From the NCBI GenBank assembly GCA_027532555.1, contig JAPZTJ010000009.1, positions 124,001 through 188,000 of the forward strand: a DNA stretch of 64,000 nucleotides, written 5' to 3'. Position numbers and translations under genes: made by a program. Under the pieces are notes generated by a model. The model was not told where the DNA came from and did no database searches. It worked only from the letters and a program-made list of their open reading frames with translations. Below are positions 36,034 through 45,427 of the stretch, piece by piece. The DNA comes from Aquidulcibacter sp. Lineage in GTDB: Bacteria; Pseudomonadota; Alphaproteobacteria; Caulobacterales; Aquidulcibacteraceae. The number at the start of each line of letters is the position of its first letter. Positions within the stretch are counted from its first letter, which is position 1.

Positions 36034-37737
36034 TTAGGCTTTCTCTGAATGAGAGCCGTCTTCAGCTATCTCGTTCAATTGTGTTGCCCGCATTAGGGCG
36101 CTGGCGAGCGCTTCTGCACTGATCGGCTTGGCTACAAAATCGGTCATGCCCGACGCCATACACATGGCACGATCTTCATTTCGAGCATTAGCGGTCAAAG
36201 CGACGATGGGGGTGTGACGATTGATGCCGTGGCCCTCCCGCACGCGTCGGGTGGCGGTCATGCCATCCATGATGGGCATTTGCACATCCATCAAAACGAC
36301 ATCAAAGGCTTGCAGCTCCATCGCCTCAAGCGCTTCAACGCCATTAGTTGCCCATATGGTGTTGACGGGCCAAAGGTCTAACATGGCGGCAAGGATCTGG
36401 CGGTTGAGTGCGTTATCATCTACCGCCAAGACCTGCAGAGGCCGATTAATCTCGGTCTCTGAAGTTGCCTCATAAGCCGCAGATTCCTGTTCAAGCGTTG
36501 CTTCGAACCGTCCCTCGAACAAGAAGGTCGAGCCCCTGCCAGGCACAGACGATACAGTCAGGTCGCCTTGCATCTGTTGCGCTAAGGACTTCGCAATCGC
36601 GAGGCCAAGGCCGGTGCCGCCAAAGCGCCGCGTGATCGTACTATCAGCCTGAATGAAGGCTTTAAAGATTGACTCCTGACGGTCCAATGGAATGCCAACG
36701 CCAGAATCTTCAACCTCTATGCTTAGCTTGCAATCCCGCCCAGTGGTCACGCTGTTGATTCGAATGGTCACGCCGCCGGAAACCGTAAACTTCACCGCGT
36801 TTGACACCAGATTAAACACAATCTGACGCAAACGCGTTGGGTCGCCAATCACCATGTCCCAATCAAGACGGGTGGTATCAATCTTCAAATAGAGACCTTT
36901 AGATGCCGCATGCGGGCCCCACAGCGTCTCTAGCTCAAGTGCCAATTGCTTCAGACTAGTCGGGTGCTTTTCGATTTCCAGCTGACCGGCTTCAATCTTG
37001 GCATAGTCCAACACGTCATTGACCATCGCCATCATCAGGCGACCAGCTTCATTGAACATGCGCACATAATTAGCTTGCGTATTGTCCAGTGTCGTGCGCG
37101 CCATCAGTTCCGCAGAACCCAGCAAGGCATTGAGCGGCGTCCGCAATTCATGGCTCATCATCGCCAAGAAGCTCGATTTAGCCTCATTGGCGTGCTCTGC
37201 CGTTTGCTTGGCTATTTCAAGGGCTTCTTCGCGGGCTCGACGTTCCGTTTCATCGCGCAGGGCAATGATGCGGAAGGCCATGCCGTCAACCATACCGACG
37301 CTGAAGGTTGCCGAAATGGGTACCTCGTGGCCGGCGCAATGTCGGCCGTTGAAATTGCAGACTTGACCCTGATTGAGGTGGGTTGGATCAATGAATCGAT
37401 CAATCTTGGTGCCGGCAATGGTGCGCGGACTTTCTACACCAAAGGCCTGCGCGGCCGCCTGGTTCATCAGAAGAATCTGATTGTCGGTATCCAACGTGAT
37501 TAAGGCGTCGCGCGATTCCAGAATATAACGCGTCAGGGTCTGACGGGCTTCCAACGCGATTTGGGCGTTCAACTGCGCCATTTCCTCAGACATCAAGGTA
37601 ATGGAGCGTTCCAAGCGATGGCGCGCGCGTGCATCATCATCATAGGCTGACGAGATCAAGGCGTAAAAGCGCTCTTGATCCAATTGGCCCTGTTGATCGG
37701 TGCATTGCTCGATCTGACGCGCCAGCAAACTGTGCAT
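36034..37737 (-). CDS. Hybrid sensor histidine kinase (NahK-like)
   Basis: A 567-residue cytoplasmic kinase without membrane segments. It has an N-terminal coiled coil (about 40-70), a PAS domain (about 70-165), and HisKA with the phosphorylated His196 in MMSHELRTPLNALLG. HATPase_c follows with N-box LVSNAVKF, DSGVGIP and GGTGLGLAI, then a receiver domain (LAVDDNALNRQ, phospho-Asp in VVLMDVQMPIMDG). It overlaps the upstream FIST gene by one base. The order FIST then PAS-HisKA-HATPase-REC matches NosP/NahK (ErcS'-type) pairs, in which the FIST protein controls the kinase. Confidence 0.9.
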   Translation of the reverse strand: MHSLLARQIEQCTDQQGQLDQERFYALISSAYDDDARARHRLERSITLMSEEMAQLNAQIALEARQTLTRYILESRDALITLDTDNQILLMNQAAAQAFGVESPRTIAGTKIDRFIDPTHLNQGQVCNFNGRHCAGHEVPISATFSVGMVDGMAFRIIALRDETERRAREEALEIAKQTAEHANEAKSSFLAMMSHELRTPLNALLGSAELMARTTLDNTQANYVRMFNEAGRLMMAMVNDVLDYAKIEAGQLEIEKHPTSLKQLALELETLWGPHAASKGLYLKIDTTRLDWDMVIGDPTRLRQIVFNLVSNAVKFTVSGGVTIRINSVTTGRDCKLSIEVEDSGVGIPLDRQESIFKAFIQADSTITRRFGGTGLGLAIAKSLAQQMQGDLTVSSVPGRGSTFLFEGRFEATLEQESAAYEATSETEINRPLQVLAVDDNALNRQILAAMLDLWPVNTIWATNGVEALEAMELQAFDVVLMDVQMPIMDGMTATRRVREGHGINRHTPIVALTANARNEDRAMCMASGMTDFVAKPISAEALASALMRATQLNEIAEDGSHSEKA

Positions 37738-38861
37738 CAGGCCGCCTCAAACACCGTGACGGTCATGGTTTGATTGTGCAGGTTACAGGTGCCTTGGAAG
37801 CCGTTGGGCGAAATCTCGCCGTAGGAATAGAAGCCCGCATGCGCGATACCACCGAGCGCATCGACAACGGCGCGAACCTCTTCAGTGGCCCGCTGGCCCA
37901 GAAGCAGACGCCGGCCGATGCAGGAAACCAGCATAGCAAAGCCGTGATTGTCGCCACCTGCAGCCGCAAGACCGGCCTTGCCAGCACCCTCAATCAGGCC
38001 GTTGGTTTCGCCAACCATTAATTGGGCCGTCCAGCCTTCCGGCATATCGCCGGCAAAGGTCATGGCCCCAGTAACTTCGTCAATGCCCAGAATTGTTCGC
38101 ACCACCGTATCGGCCGGGTTGGCGGGATTGCTGACTTGTAGCGGGTAGAACAGTGCAGAGCCTGGTAGCTTTTCCGCCTCATCGCCAAGGTAGCGCTTGT
38201 AAAGCTCAAGAGCAGATTTGTTATCGAGTTGATACAGGGTGTTGCCTTCGGACTTGGTGATCTTCCGCCTTGGGCCGAAGACTTCCCAGCCGCCGAACGA
38301 GCCTGTGCGCAGACGCAATCCTGTTCCAAAGAAGGCCACGGCCACCACTTTTCCCGGGCTCAACGGGGCAGAGCATCCAACCAAGGTTTCGCCGAACCGG
38401 TCGCCATCGCCAGCTAGACCGCCATTGATGGAGGCATGAGTGCCCAAAACGCTGCGGAAGCCTTCCACGAGAGCGGAGCCATTTACGCGTGCACCGTCGG
38501 ACACGATAAAGACGCCTGCCAATTCGTCGCCGTCAAACTGGTTTGCCAGTGCTTCCCCGATGCCAAAGCTTTCGCCTGCGGTGTCAATATCGGCCTCGAC
38601 TACTTGGACGCTGACATTGTTAAAACCAAGCAGGGCAGCAAAGCCATCGCCAACATAGGCCTGACCATTGGCAATCTCGCCGCCGGTCGTGCATCCAATG
38701 ACCTTGGCGTTTGGCAGTAGGGCCTTCAGCTTTTCAAAAGCATCGGTGGAGCGGGCCACTTCCGGATCTAGGAAGGTGAAAACCACTTCGTAGGAATCTG
38801 GTGAAAAGTCCGCTGGGATTTCCCAGCAGCCTTGTTGAAAATGCAAAACACAATGGCGCAT
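37737..38861 (-). CDS. FIST-domain sensor protein (NosP-like)
   Basis: A 374-residue protein covering FIST-N and FIST-C domains. The N-terminal half holds VIGCTTGGEIANGQ and GFAALLGFNN. The C-terminal half has GSFGGWEVFGPRRKITKSEG, NTLYQLDNKSALELYKRYLG and the ending SYGEISP, matching NosP, a nitric-oxide-binding haemoprotein that regulates a co-transcribed kinase. FIST proteins may also bind small molecules such as amino acids. AGGGGG lies 7 bases before the ATG at 38861. The kinase gene follows with a one-base stop/start overlap. Haem binding is inferred, not shown. Confidence 0.85.
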   Translation of the reverse strand: MRHCVLHFQQGCWEIPADFSPDSYEVVFTFLDPEVARSTDAFEKLKALLPNAKVIGCTTGGEIANGQAYVGDGFAALLGFNNVSVQVVEADIDTAGESFGIGEALANQFDGDELAGVFIVSDGARVNGSALVEGFRSVLGTHASINGGLAGDGDRFGETLVGCSAPLSPGKVVAVAFFGTGLRLRTGSFGGWEVFGPRRKITKSEGNTLYQLDNKSALELYKRYLGDEAEKLPGSALFYPLQVSNPANPADTVVRTILGIDEVTGAMTFAGDMPEGWTAQLMVGETNGLIEGAGKAGLAAAGGDNHGFAMLVSCIGRRLLLGQRATEEVRAVVDALGGIAHAGFYSYGEISPNGFQGTCNLHNQTMTVTVFEAA

Positions 38862-38957
38862 TTGGAGCCCCCTACACACTGAGAGCCCAATATAACGCGA
38901 AAGTGATTTAAATTTCGTTGCGCGTGGCCCCTTATTACAAAGAGACCACGCAACAAC

Positions 38958-40070
38958 CTAATAAGCGTTGAGCTTGGCCCAACGGTCTCGATGGAAACCA
39001 CTTGATCCGTAGGCGGTTTCTAAGACCCGGGCACGTTTCAAGTAAAAGCCACTGTCATGAGCATCAGTCATGCCGATGCCACCGTGCATTTGGATGGTCT
39101 CATTGGTGACCAGTTGCAAGGTATCGCCGGCTCGCGCTTTGGCGAGGCTGACAGCTTCACCAACACCTTTGCCACGCTCAATCGCGTCAATGGCCGCCAC
39201 CACGCAGGAGCGCGTCAACTCAATCTCCACCAACATGGCCGCTGCGCGATGCTGCAACGCTTGGAAGGACCCGATCAATTGACCAAATTGGGTGCGCGTT
39301 TTCAGGTAGTCGTGCGTCATGTCGAACGTCGCACCGATGAGGCCCATCATTTCGCAGCACAGCCCAATACGGCCGTGATCAAGAATGAGGTCTAAAGTGT
39401 CCTCATCGAGGGCTTTGCCACCTAGATAGGCGTCATCTCCGACGGTCACCGCATCGAACGTCACATCCGCTAGATCGCGCGCATCAACGCCAGACAGCCC
39501 ATGACGTGATACCCCTGCCGCATCTCCTGCTACCAAGAATGCCCCAAGGCCGATGTCGGTTTTGGCGATGACAATTAAGATTTGTGCATGCGCCCCGTCG
39601 GGGACAAAGCGCTTCTTGCCGGACAGGCTCCAGCCGTTGGCAGTTTGGGTCGCTTTGGTGTCAATCTTATGCGGGGCATGGTGTGCCCCTTCATCGAGAG
39701 CCAAGGCAAAGCTGACGCTGCCGTCTGCGATTTTTGGCAGATGCTTGTCTTGCTGCGCGGCAGTGCCTTGCAGTTTCAACACAGATGCCCCCATAAGGCC
39801 CGTTTGGAACAAGGGCGAGACGCCTAAGGTGCGCGCTTGGGCTTCCAAAACGAGGCCCATGGCCCGCAGGCCCATGTCTGAGCCGCCATGCGTCTCTCCA
39901 ATCAAGGCACCGGCAAAGCCCATGGCCCCAATCTCACCCCACAGGGAAGGATCAAGGGTTTCTTTGGCGTCGCGCAATTTGCGGAAGCTGGCGACGGGTG
40001 CATTGTCGGCGAAAAATCCGTCGGCAGCATCCTTCAGGAGGGTTTGGTCTTCGTTAAGTGAAAATGCCAT
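38958..40070 (-). CDS. Acyl-CoA dehydrogenase-like subunit, catalytic Glu apparently missing
   Basis: A 370-residue FAD-dependent acyl-CoA dehydrogenase homologue. Conserved parts include LRDAKETLDPSLW near the N-terminus, MGFAGALIGETHGGSDMGLRA, RTQFGQLIGSFQALQHRAA and ETIQMHGGIGMT. Where the catalytic Glu (EGTSQ-like block) would be, the tail reads ETAYGSSGFHRDRW without an obvious match. It follows the other dehydrogenase gene by 9 bases. The pair may form a heteromer, one subunit being catalytic. The substrate (fatty acyl, steroid side chain or other) is unknown. Confidence 0.85.
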   Translation of the reverse strand: MAFSLNEDQTLLKDAADGFFADNAPVASFRKLRDAKETLDPSLWGEIGAMGFAGALIGETHGGSDMGLRAMGLVLEAQARTLGVSPLFQTGLMGASVLKLQGTAAQQDKHLPKIADGSVSFALALDEGAHHAPHKIDTKATQTANGWSLSGKKRFVPDGAHAQILIVIAKTDIGLGAFLVAGDAAGVSRHGLSGVDARDLADVTFDAVTVGDDAYLGGKALDEDTLDLILDHGRIGLCCEMMGLIGATFDMTHDYLKTRTQFGQLIGSFQALQHRAAAMLVEIELTRSCVVAAIDAIERGKGVGEAVSLAKARAGDTLQLVTNETIQMHGGIGMTDAHDSGFYLKRARVLETAYGSSGFHRDRWAKLNAY

Positions 40071-40079
40071 CGGGCCCTC

Positions 40080-41270
40080 CTATTGATGGTCGCGCAAGCC
40101 AAGCACGCGCTTAGCTACGATGTTCAAATTGACTTCTGAAGTGCCGCCTTCGATCGAATTGGCTTTAGCCCGCAACCAATCGCGTGTGACCTTCAGCGCT
40201 TCTGGCCGATAGCCTTCGCCTTCCCAGCCAAGACCTTCCATGCCCAAGGCTTCCACCAAAAGCTCCGTTTTGTCTTGATTGAGCTTGGCAGCCGCGATCT
40301 TCAGGACCGACGCATAATGCGAGACCTCCGCCCCAGCTTTTGCTTCTTCTTGACCGCGGCGCATGGTCAAGTGGAAAGCCCGCTCATACATACGTTGCTT
40401 GGTGATACGCGAACGTAGGTCGCTATTGGCCAGCTTACCATTTTCAAGACCAATCGATTCCTTGGCGGCATCGACGAGATCAAGGCCTGCCCCGCTGCCA
40501 AAGCCCGAAGCCGAAATATTGGTGCGCTCAAACTGTAAGATGCGCTTGGCAACGTCCCAACCCTTGTTCTTTGGGCCTAACATTTGCGATGCCGGCACGC
40601 GTACATTGGTTAGGAAGGTCTCGCAGAAGGGCGATGCACCGGAAATCAACTTGATCGGACGCGCTTCTACACCGGGGGTCTTCATGTCGAACAATAGGAC
40701 AGAGATACCTTCATGCTTGGGGGCATTTGGTTCGGTTCGCACCAAGCACAGCATCCAATCGGCGTGGTTTGCATATGACGTCCAAACTTTTTGCCCATCG
40801 ACAACATAATGATCGCCATCAAGGACGGCGCGCGTCTGTAGCCCCGCCAAGTCCGAACCAGCACCTGGCTCTGAATAACCTTGGCACCACCATGTCCGGC
40901 CATGCACCATGTCTGGCAAATAGGTTTGCTTTTGCTCTTCTGTGCCAAACTCCAAGATCACAGGGCCAAACATCCAAATGCCAAAGGAGAGCAGCGCAGG
41001 GCGGGCTTTAATGCGGCGCAATTCATCTTGCAGCACACGGTCCTCTTCACCGGTCAGTCCACCGCCGCCATAGGCTTTTGGCCACTTTGGCGCGGTCCAG
41101 CCTTTTGAAGCCATGGCTTCGAGCCAGGCTTTCGAGTCTGGGTTTTTGAAGCTTGCATTGCGACCGCCCCAGACGGTCTCGCTCTCCGGCATGGGGGTGC
41201 GCATAGAGGCGGGGCAATTGGCTTCAAGCCACGCCCGCGTTTCTTGTCGAAAAGTCTCAATGTCGGTCAT
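40080..41270 (-). CDS. Acyl-CoA dehydrogenase, catalytic subunit
   Basis: A 396-residue acyl-CoA dehydrogenase. It has the FAD/substrate motifs WCQGYSEPGAGSDLAGLQT and VVDGQKVWTSYAN and the C-terminal catalytic segment SIEGGTSEVNLNIVAKRVLG, where the Glu base is present. Family enzymes oxidise an acyl-CoA to the enoyl-CoA and pass electrons to ETF. The ATG at 41270 has GGAGG 6 bases before it; the ATG five codons earlier lacks one. It is the first gene of a two-gene unit. Confidence 0.92.
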   Translation of the reverse strand: MTDIETFRQETRAWLEANCPASMRTPMPESETVWGGRNASFKNPDSKAWLEAMASKGWTAPKWPKAYGGGGLTGEEDRVLQDELRRIKARPALLSFGIWMFGPVILEFGTEEQKQTYLPDMVHGRTWWCQGYSEPGAGSDLAGLQTRAVLDGDHYVVDGQKVWTSYANHADWMLCLVRTEPNAPKHEGISVLLFDMKTPGVEARPIKLISGASPFCETFLTNVRVPASQMLGPKNKGWDVAKRILQFERTNISASGFGSGAGLDLVDAAKESIGLENGKLANSDLRSRITKQRMYERAFHLTMRRGQEEAKAGAEVSHYASVLKIAAAKLNQDKTELLVEALGMEGLGWEGEGYRPEALKVTRDWLRAKANSIEGGTSEVNLNIVAKRVLGLRDHQ

Positions 41271-41381
41271 GATGCCTCCGCTCACCTTGATGTGCCGCCT
41301 CTCCTGGGCGTTGCATTTTAATTAGAACGGGCCGAGGGCGCTGGCTAGCCCCCAAAGCTGGACTGATAGTGATCCTAGTTT

Positions 41382-41600
41382 TCAGCGCATTGGGGCGGAC
41401 GCATTGCCCGTCTGAATACCTGCCAGATTGACGGCGTGGACCAGCATAAGCAGCGCAACCACAGCACAAATGATCGAAAGAGCTGTCCAAGGGATCATGC
41501 GAACCTTGCCGAATTCAGCAGGCCTTGAGGCTCGCCAAGAGGAAAAACCAAACCCACAAAGACCGATCGCGAGAGCGATTAAAGTTGCTGGCCAATCCAA
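41382..41600 (-). CDS. Small two-helix membrane protein
   Basis: A 72-residue protein with hydrophobic segments at about 5-20 (ATLIALAIGLCGFGFSSW) and 38-58 (PWTALSIICAVVALLMLVHA). It overlaps the end of the upstream membrane glycosyltransferase gene by 22 bases in another frame. It is unrecognised, but this membrane-anchored pattern and coupling make it a likely real gene. Confidence 0.55.
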   Translation of the reverse strand: MDWPATLIALAIGLCGFGFSSWRASRPAEFGKVRMIPWTALSIICAVVALLMLVHAVNLAGIQTGNASAPMR

Positions 41601-43078
41601 GTCTGTGGCTCACTCATTGCGTGTTGACCCTCGGCAGTGGCGAGCCTATGCGGCCGTGCCTCTGCACCATGCTTGGTTTTGTCCCAGATCGATGGGGAAA
41701 GATAGATGCGCCAAATCGCGCGAAACAGTGCCGGCACCTGGCAGGCTTGATGGAGCGGCAAGGCAAAGCAGGCGATCCAAAGACTGTTTCGTCCATCACG
41801 CAGGACAGCTGCCATCCCAACAATTGCTTGGCTTAGGGCCATTGAGAGTACCCAGAGCAATACTTGGTCGGACTGTCCGGCAAGCGTCTGGCCAATCGCC
41901 AGTAGCGCCGATACAAATAGGATTGCCGCGTTCAACGGGCCTGTTGTCAGGCCCAGAAGAAAGGCGAGCAGGCCAAAGCCACCAAGCTGTAAGGTCAGTC
42001 GTCCCGGTGTACGCAAATGGACACTAACTGTCTGAATATGTCCCTGAATCCAACGACCACGCTGGCGGACCCAACCCGCAAAAGTGGGGGCTCCCTCTTC
42101 ATAAGTGGGGCTTCGGATCAGGTTAGCGGTTAGGCCTAGTCGGGCAAATCGTGCGCCCAGATCTGCGTCTTCGGTGACATTAAAAGGGTCCCACCCACCG
42201 ACAGCTCGTAAATGGGTGATATCAAAATGATTGGAGGTTCCACCAAGTGGCAAAAAGTGAGAAAGGCGCACCAAGCCTGGCAAGATCAGGCGGAACCAGA
42301 TCGCATAGTCGAGTGCAAACTGACGACTGATCCAGCTTTCCCGCTCATTCCAAATCACCAGCGGGGCTTGAACGACAGCAAGATTGGCCGGCCCATTTCG
42401 AAAGGCCCTCCAAGCCTCGCGTAATTGCCCCGAAGCGGGGAGGTCCTCCGCATCATAGACCGTCAGATAGCGCCCTCGACAAAAGGGCAGGGCCGTTTGC
42501 AGGGCCTTCGGCTTGGTACGCGGCCCGCCAGTGGGAATGGCAATGATCCGAAAGCGATAGCTATGCCGTCGTAATTTAAGGGCTGCCAATGTCTCGCTGT
42601 CATCGGCCTCACAAGCAAAGACAAGGTCTATTTTCTCTTTGGGCCAATCCAGCTTGTCTAACGCGTTCAACAACGACCCGACCGAGCCCGCCTCTTGATA
42701 CAGCGCAACCAAGATCGTCCAGACAGGTTCTGCCCCGTTTATGTTCACTTGCGGGCAAGCCGAAACGCGCGGCTCAGGCAGACAACACGTCCAAAGTCGG
42801 AAGACATTTAGGCACAGCGCCAATGTCATTACCGCCCAAGCTAGGGCCGTTGTATCCACCAACAGAAGTAGGGCAGCAACCGACCAACAGCAGGTCACCA
42901 AGATCAGGGTGGCAAATATCCGCCCTGCTGGCTTAGCGGCCGAAAACCCTGGGTCTAAATGGGCCAGGCGACACAGGGCCTTGGCCATCGCCGTTGCGAC
43001 TGCCCTCCTAGCCGGATCTTGGGTTTGGGGGCGGAGTTCCTCGCCCTCCCTATGTAATGCTTTAGGGCTTTCCTTCAT
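41579..43078 (-). CDS. Membrane glycosyltransferase family 2 (cellulose-synthase-like)
   Basis: A 499-residue integral membrane GT2 protein. Two N-terminal helices lie at residues 55-95, followed by the catalytic region: VWTILVALYQEAG, the UDP-binding-type FACEADDSET, VYDAEDLP (DxD), TEDADLGARFARLG and QRGRWIQG (the Q..RW motif of processive synthases). C-terminal helices follow (GLLAFLLGLTTG, VLLWVLSMALSQ). Such proteins polymerise or transfer sugars across the inner membrane; the product is unknown. GAGGAAAGC precedes the ATG. No PilZ or other cellulose gene is near, so it is not a standard bcsA. Confidence 0.85.
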   Translation of the reverse strand: MKESPKALHREGEELRPQTQDPARRAVATAMAKALCRLAHLDPGFSAAKPAGRIFATLILVTCCWSVAALLLLVDTTALAWAVMTLALCLNVFRLWTCCLPEPRVSACPQVNINGAEPVWTILVALYQEAGSVGSLLNALDKLDWPKEKIDLVFACEADDSETLAALKLRRHSYRFRIIAIPTGGPRTKPKALQTALPFCRGRYLTVYDAEDLPASGQLREAWRAFRNGPANLAVVQAPLVIWNERESWISRQFALDYAIWFRLILPGLVRLSHFLPLGGTSNHFDITHLRAVGGWDPFNVTEDADLGARFARLGLTANLIRSPTYEEGAPTFAGWVRQRGRWIQGHIQTVSVHLRTPGRLTLQLGGFGLLAFLLGLTTGPLNAAILFVSALLAIGQTLAGQSDQVLLWVLSMALSQAIVGMAAVLRDGRNSLWIACFALPLHQACQVPALFRAIWRIYLSPSIWDKTKHGAEARPHRLATAEGQHAMSEPQTWIGQQL

Positions 43079-43299
43079 GGTCTTTCGCTTTCCTCTGGCG
43101 AAAGACGCACCTCCTTCTTCAACGATCGCCCATGCCCTATGAGTCCAAAACCATCTGAAATTGTCTAGCTATCTATGGTTGAACATGCCGGGCTATTGAG
43201 TTTAACCTGCGCGCGGGTGGATCAAGCGGTTGCGTGTGTCGGCGTGGCTGGCTAGAAGCGCCTAACGAAATTTTGTGCTGCACAGGGGACATTTTATCC

Positions 43300-44502
43300 A
43301 TGAACGTTCATGAACATCAGGCCAAAGAAGTCCTCGCAAACTATGGTCTTCCCGTTCCTCCAGGCATTGCTGCTTTCTCTGTAGAGGAAGCCAAAGCCGC
43401 GGCTCAGAAATTGGGCGGGTCCATGTGGGTGGTAAAGTCGCAAATCCACGCGGGTGGCCGCGGCAAGGGCAAGTTCAAGGAACTTCCCCCCGAAGCAAAA
43501 GGCGGCGTGCGTCTTGCCTTTAACCTCGATGAAGTCGCTTCCCACGCAAAAGACATGCTGGGCAATACGCTGGTGACCGTGCAAACCGGGGCGGCAGGCA
43601 AGCAAGTTCAGCGCCTGTATATCGCTGGCGGCGCAGACATTGCGCGCGAACTTTATCTCTCGGTTCTGGTTGATCGTGGTACCGGTCGCGTTGCCTTTGT
43701 CGCTTCTGAAGCTGGCGGCATGGACATTGAGACCGTGGCGCATGACACGCCAGAGAAAATCTCCACAATCGTTATCGACCCTGCTGTCGGCGTCACCCCT
43801 GCTGACAGTGCAAAGGTGGCCAAGGCCCTGAACTTGGAAGCTGGCCAAGCTGATGCGTGCCATGACCTGTGCGTGAAGCTCTATACCGCCTTCACCAAGG
43901 GCGACATGGAAATGTGCGAAATCAACCCGCTGATCGTTGAAGAAGGCACGGGCAAGCTCGTCTGCTTGGATGCGAAGATGAGCTTTGATTCCAACGCAGA
44001 ATTCCGTCACCCCGAATGGGCCGCCATGCGCGACCTGTCGGAAGAAGATGACAAAGAAATCGAAGCGTCCAAATATGACCTCGCTTATATCGCGCTCGAC
44101 GGCACGATTGGCTGCATGGTCAATGGCGCAGGTCTTGCCATGGCCACCATGGACATCATCAAGCTTTATGGCGAAGAGCCAGCTAACTTCCTCGATGTGG
44201 GTGGCGGTGCGACGCGCGAAAAGGTAACAGCTGCGTTCAAAATCATCACCGCAGACCCTGCCGTAAAAGGCATTTTGGTCAATATCTTCGGCGGCATCAT
44301 GCGCTGTGACGTGATCGCTGAAGGCGTTGTTGCAGCCATCACCGACGTTGGCTTGAAAGTGCCGTTGGTCGTGCGTCTGGAAGGCACCAATGTCGAATTG
44401 GGCAAGCAAATCCTGCGCGACAGCGGTCTCGCCGTCGTGCCAGCCGATGATCTGGCTGATGCAGCGCAAAAGATTGTCGCGGCGGTTCGCAAGGCGGCTT
44501 AA
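43300..44502 (+). CDS. sucC: Succinyl-CoA synthetase beta subunit
   Basis: The ATP-grasp beta subunit of the TCA-cycle enzyme that forms succinate, CoA and ATP/GTP from succinyl-CoA. The 400-residue chain starts [18 protein letters not shown] and has [36 protein letters not shown], the ATP-grasp EFRHPEW and the C-terminal [41 protein letters not shown] stands 12-17 bases before the ATG. Its partner sucD is 10.7 kb downstream instead of adjacent. A terminator follows at 44533. Confidence 0.96.
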   Translation: MNVHEHQAKEVLANYGLPVPPGIAAFSVEEAKAAAQKLGGSMWVVKSQIHAGGRGKGKFKELPPEAKGGVRLAFNLDEVASHAKDMLGNTLVTVQTGAAGKQVQRLYIAGGADIARELYLSVLVDRGTGRVAFVASEAGGMDIETVAHDTPEKISTIVIDPAVGVTPADSAKVAKALNLEAGQADACHDLCVKLYTAFTKGDMEMCEINPLIVEEGTGKLVCLDAKMSFDSNAEFRHPEWAAMRDLSEEDDKEIEASKYDLAYIALDGTIGCMVNGAGLAMATMDIIKLYGEEPANFLDVGGGATREKVTAAFKIITADPAVKGILVNIFGGIMRCDVIAEGVVAAITDVGLKVPLVVRLEGTNVELGKQILRDSGLAVVPADDLADAAQKIVAAVRKAA

Positions 44503-44532
44503 TCTAACGCCATTTGGTACTAAGAGAAGTTG

Positions 44533-44565
44533 AGGGCCCCATCGTTGATGCGGGCCCTTTCTCTT
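44533..44565 (+). terminator. Rho-independent terminator after sucC
   Basis: AGGGCCC (44533-44539) pairs with GGGCCCT (44552-44558), with inner CATC/GATG pairing, followed by a TTTCTCTT tract. It separates sucC from the downstream glycosyltransferase gene. Confidence 0.8.
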
Positions 44566-44615
44566 GCAGCCCACCCCAACTGGCACTTTTGTAAGGCTCA
44601 GGTTAAAGGGTCGCT

Positions 44616-45374
44616 ATGTCCACACCGAATCCATCCGTGCCCCGCTTAGAACCGCTCGACATTTCTGTTGTGGTGCCTGTCCATAACGAGAGTGGGGCTG
44701 TGGCAGGTCTGGTGCAAGAAATCGCGGCGGCCCTAGATGGTTGGGCCTATGAGATGATTTTCGTCGATGATGCGTCCAAGGACGACACCCATGCGAAGCT
44801 TGTCGCGCTAAAGGCCACCTATCCCGCGCTCCGTGTGCTGGCAAACCGCAAGAACGCGGGCCAAAGCCGGGCGATTATGAATGGTGTCTTGGCTGCTCGA
44901 GCACCGGTGATCGGCACACTGGATGGCGACGGCCAGAATGATCCAGCAGACCTGCCAGCCCTTTTACAACAACTCAATCGCCCGGATGCACCTCAGGGCT
45001 TGGGCTTTGTTGGCGGTCGTCGGGTGAAGCGGCAAGATAGCCAAGCCAAGAAATTAGCGTCTCGTTTGGCCAACAATGTGCGCCAAGCTTTGTTGCGGGA
45101 TGGGGCGGATGATTCTGGCTGCGGCATCAAAGTGGTCCGGCGCGACTTGTTCTTGCGCTTACCCTATTTCGATCACATGCATCGCTACATGCCAGCTTTG
45201 GTTCAACGTGAAGGTGCTTTGGCAGAGTTTGCAGTCGTCAATCATCGACACCGCTCAACCGGTGCGTCCAAATACACCAATCTTGGGCGATTGCTGGCCG
45301 CTTTGACGGATTTGGGAGGCGTCATTTGGCTCAGGACCCGCCGTCGTGACTTCGGCCATGTGGACGAAACGTAA
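44616..45374 (+). CDS. Glycosyltransferase family 2 (DPM1-like)
   Basis: A 252-residue cytoplasmic GT2 protein with VVVPVHNESGAVAGLVQEI, FVDDASKDDT, NRKNAGQSRAIMNGV, LDGDGQNDPADLP (DxD) and SGCGIKVVRRDLF. This is the core of dolichol/undecaprenyl-phosphate sugar transferases, but the C-terminal membrane helices of ArnC/GtrB proteins are absent. It probably loads a sugar onto a lipid carrier. AAAGGGTCGCT leads to the ATG. The membrane gene 53 bases downstream could be its partner. Confidence 0.87.
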   Translation: MSTPNPSVPRLEPLDISVVVPVHNESGAVAGLVQEIAAALDGWAYEMIFVDDASKDDTHAKLVALKATYPALRVLANRKNAGQSRAIMNGVLAARAPVIGTLDGDGQNDPADLPALLQQLNRPDAPQGLGFVGGRRVKRQDSQAKKLASRLANNVRQALLRDGADDSGCGIKVVRRDLFLRLPYFDHMHRYMPALVQREGALAEFAVVNHRHRSTGASKYTNLGRLLAALTDLGGVIWLRTRRRDFGHVDET

Positions 45375-45427
45375 GTGTCGGTTCACTCTGCACCCAAGGG
45401 CATAAAAAGATTGGGTGATTCGAAGCC

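Noticed and set aside
43294..44586. 430-codon open frame antisense to sucC
   Set aside because: It mirrors a highly conserved gene; the composition of sucC on the opposite strand explains the open frame.
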